In this document: positions 62,677 through 64,000 of the stretch, piece by piece
How the letters are laid out: every line of letters begins with the position of its first letter
How positions within the stretch are numbered: position 1 is the first letter of the stretch
DNA from: Prosthecobacter debontii
GTDB lineage: Bacteria; Verrucomicrobiota; Verrucomicrobiia; Verrucomicrobiales; Verrucomicrobiaceae
Length of the DNA stretch: 64,000 nt
NCBI GenBank assembly: GCA_945869675.1
Contig: CAMBPS010000002.1
Span: 1 to 64,000 of the forward strand
Direction of reading: 5' to 3'
Made by a program: the position numbers and the translations under genes
Notes under the pieces: model-generated
What the model was told of the DNA's origin: nothing
What the model saw: the letters and a program-made list of their open reading frames with translations, nothing else
Databases searched by the model: none

Positions 62677-63951
62677 TCAGGCCATCAGTTCCTTCACCAC
62701 ACCCGTGCTGTCACCGTGGCGTTCGGCTTGAATGCCGAGGCCGTGGAGCATGGTCAGCCACACGTTGCAGAGCGGTGTGTCTTTGGGCAGCACGAGATGG
62801 TGGCCGAGTTTGAGCTTGGCGGCTCCGCCGGTGAGGAGCGTGGGGCAGTTGTCGAGATAATGGATGGTGCGGATGTTGCTGCCATACGCGAGCGAGACGT
62901 GATCGAACAAACTCGTGCCATCGGCCTCCTTTGTGGCTTTCAGCTTGTCGATGAGGCCAGCGAGCAGCTCGCTCTGCGTCACATCACGCTTCTGCGAGGC
63001 CGCCATGCGGTCGCCGGGCGAGTAGTGGCTCATGTCATGCGGTGCGACCTTCGTGCCGAGGCTCTGCAGCAACGTCCCGACCGGCTGGCGATACGTCAGC
63101 ACTCGCGTGCTGTCCGTTTGCAAAGCGGCGACGACGAGGTCATACATCACCTTGATCTCCTCCTTACCCGCGAGACCCGGCTTGGGCTCGGCGACGGGCG
63201 GTTTGGACTTCGGCACGCTGAGCCATTGCTCGTCCTTGCCAAGTCGCACCTCAATGTCGCGGATGCTTTGGTAGTATTCGTCGAGCTTGTCGATATCCGT
63301 CTTCGTGAGCCCGTTCTGCACACGCTTCGCATCCTCCAGCACGGCATCGAGCACGCTGCGCTTCTGCGCGAGCATCGCCTGCCGTTCGCTTAACGGCGTG
63401 GTGTCATCTGAAAACAGATGATGAAACGCTGCGACGGGATTTTCTAGCCCCGCCATCGGTTTGCCGCGCGGGTCCCAAGCCATCGACAAGCCAGGCCCGT
63501 GCCCCGAGTTCGCCACGTCCGGAGTATTGAGCTGGATCGAGGCAAAACGCGTCTCTTTCCCCAAATACGCCGCCGCCACCTGATCCGCGCTGATGCTGTT
63601 GTGAAAGCTTTGCCCCGGCTCTGCATAGCGATTCGCGCCCGTCAGCCAGAAGGTGCTGCCCCAGTGCGCCTCGTTGGCAAACTTGTTCGAGCAACCCTGC
63701 AGCACCGTGATGTCCTTCTGATGCCTAGCGAGTGGCTTCAACCCTTCCGACAGTTCCCACGCCGCGCCCGTCTTCTTCACATCCGGAAACCACGTCTCAT
63801 TCGTCACACCCCAGCCAAAGCCGAGAAACACCATTCGCTTCGGCGGTGTCGCGACTTTCGGAGCGGCGAAGGCTTTGAAGCCGATGGATTCAAGCGCAGG
63901 CAATGCCATGAGCGTGCCAGTGCTGCGGAGGAAATGGCGGCGGGTGGTCAT
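62677..63951 (-). CDS. DUF1552 protein, exported (second copy)
   Basis: This 424-residue protein starts MTTRRHFLRSTGTLMALPAL with a twin-arginine-like signal. It carries the same motif set as the copy at 56242-57528: MVFLGFGWGVTNETWFPDVK, FWLTGANRYAEPGQSFHNSI, STRVLTYRQPVGTLLQSLGT and NCPTLLTGGAAKLKLGHHLV. Its own DUF1592-type partner is expected upstream, outside the window. It is probably secreted, function unknown. A palindromic element hairpin follows the stop. Confidence 0.93.
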   Translation of the reverse strand: MTTRRHFLRSTGTLMALPALESIGFKAFAAPKVATPPKRMVFLGFGWGVTNETWFPDVKKTGAAWELSEGLKPLARHQKDITVLQGCSNKFANEAHWGSTFWLTGANRYAEPGQSFHNSISADQVAAAYLGKETRFASIQLNTPDVANSGHGPGLSMAWDPRGKPMAGLENPVAAFHHLFSDDTTPLSERQAMLAQKRSVLDAVLEDAKRVQNGLTKTDIDKLDEYYQSIRDIEVRLGKDEQWLSVPKSKPPVAEPKPGLAGKEEIKVMYDLVVAALQTDSTRVLTYRQPVGTLLQSLGTKVAPHDMSHYSPGDRMAASQKRDVTQSELLAGLIDKLKATKEADGTSLFDHVSLAYGSNIRTIHYLDNCPTLLTGGAAKLKLGHHLVLPKDTPLCNVWLTMLHGLGIQAERHGDSTGVVKELMA

Positions 63952-64000
63952 AGGACGCGGGGAATTTGAGAGGTGAAGTTTTGGAGTAATGGACTGAGTT

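Overview
The window reads as a chromosome segment of a Verrucomicrobiota bacterium, probably near Prosthecobacter/Verrucomicrobium. This is inferred from gene content: three DUF1552 proteins, a giant DUF1587/DUF1592-type protein, a DUF1549/DUF1553 cytochrome-like protein, a secreted sulfatase, a DUF1080 protein, Tat-exported Gfo/Idh/MocA oxidoreductases, and a WD40-fused Ser/Thr kinase. Such sets are typical of Verrucomicrobia and Planctomycetes; the MlaEFD set and the outer-membrane style proteins fit a didermal cell. No rRNA, tRNA or CRISPR array was recognised.

Layout. 1-12.3 kb: sugar and sugar-acid utilisation (GH10-like protein, toroid-like protein, FAD oxidoreductase with SLH-like tail, SDR, IclR regulator, DUF4440/propeller protein, 2-keto-3-deoxygluconate kinase, serine hydrolase), with two chimeric gene remnants that look like deletion joints. 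12.4-21.8 kb: a compact, translationally coupled minus-strand operon of the MoxR/DUF58/VWA (Bat-like) type with an unusual 1183-residue envelope protein and a proline-rich secreted protein. 21.9-27.0 kb: a decayed hexulose-phosphate-synthase-like pseudogene, a Gfo/Idh/MocA protein and a receptor-like Ser/Thr kinase. 27.2-31.9 kb (plus): trpS, DUF1552, SMP-30 lactonase, ROK kinase. 32-34.2 kb: a Gfo/Idh/MocA plus sugar epimerase pair. 34.2-36 kb: a REP-associated tyrosine transposase with two REP-like palindromes. 36-41.8 kb: two multidomain sensor kinases and rlmH. 42-49.6 kb: a lipoprotein with an internal duplication, a DUF1549/DUF1553 protein and mlaE-mlaF-mlaD. 49.6-53.1 kb: a DUF1080 protein and a sulfatase. 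53.2-56.2 kb: an envelope-stress cluster (CsbD, entericidin-like, triple BON, DUF6600), part of it bracketed by short repeats. 56.2-64 kb: DUF1552, DUF1592-type, GxxExxY, DUF1552.

The most unusual signal lies at 58.5-62.7 kb. A palindromic repeat family with about 27-bp arms built on GGTAAAAG/GGGGTAAAAGATT occurs four times. One copy lies in frame inside the DUF1592-type gene. Another supplies part of that gene's N-terminus. Together with the third and fourth copies it brackets a GxxExxY (PD-(D/E)XK-like) gene whose stop overlaps the start of the disrupted gene. This resembles a mobile palindrome/nuclease cassette able to insert into coding sequence without stopping translation.
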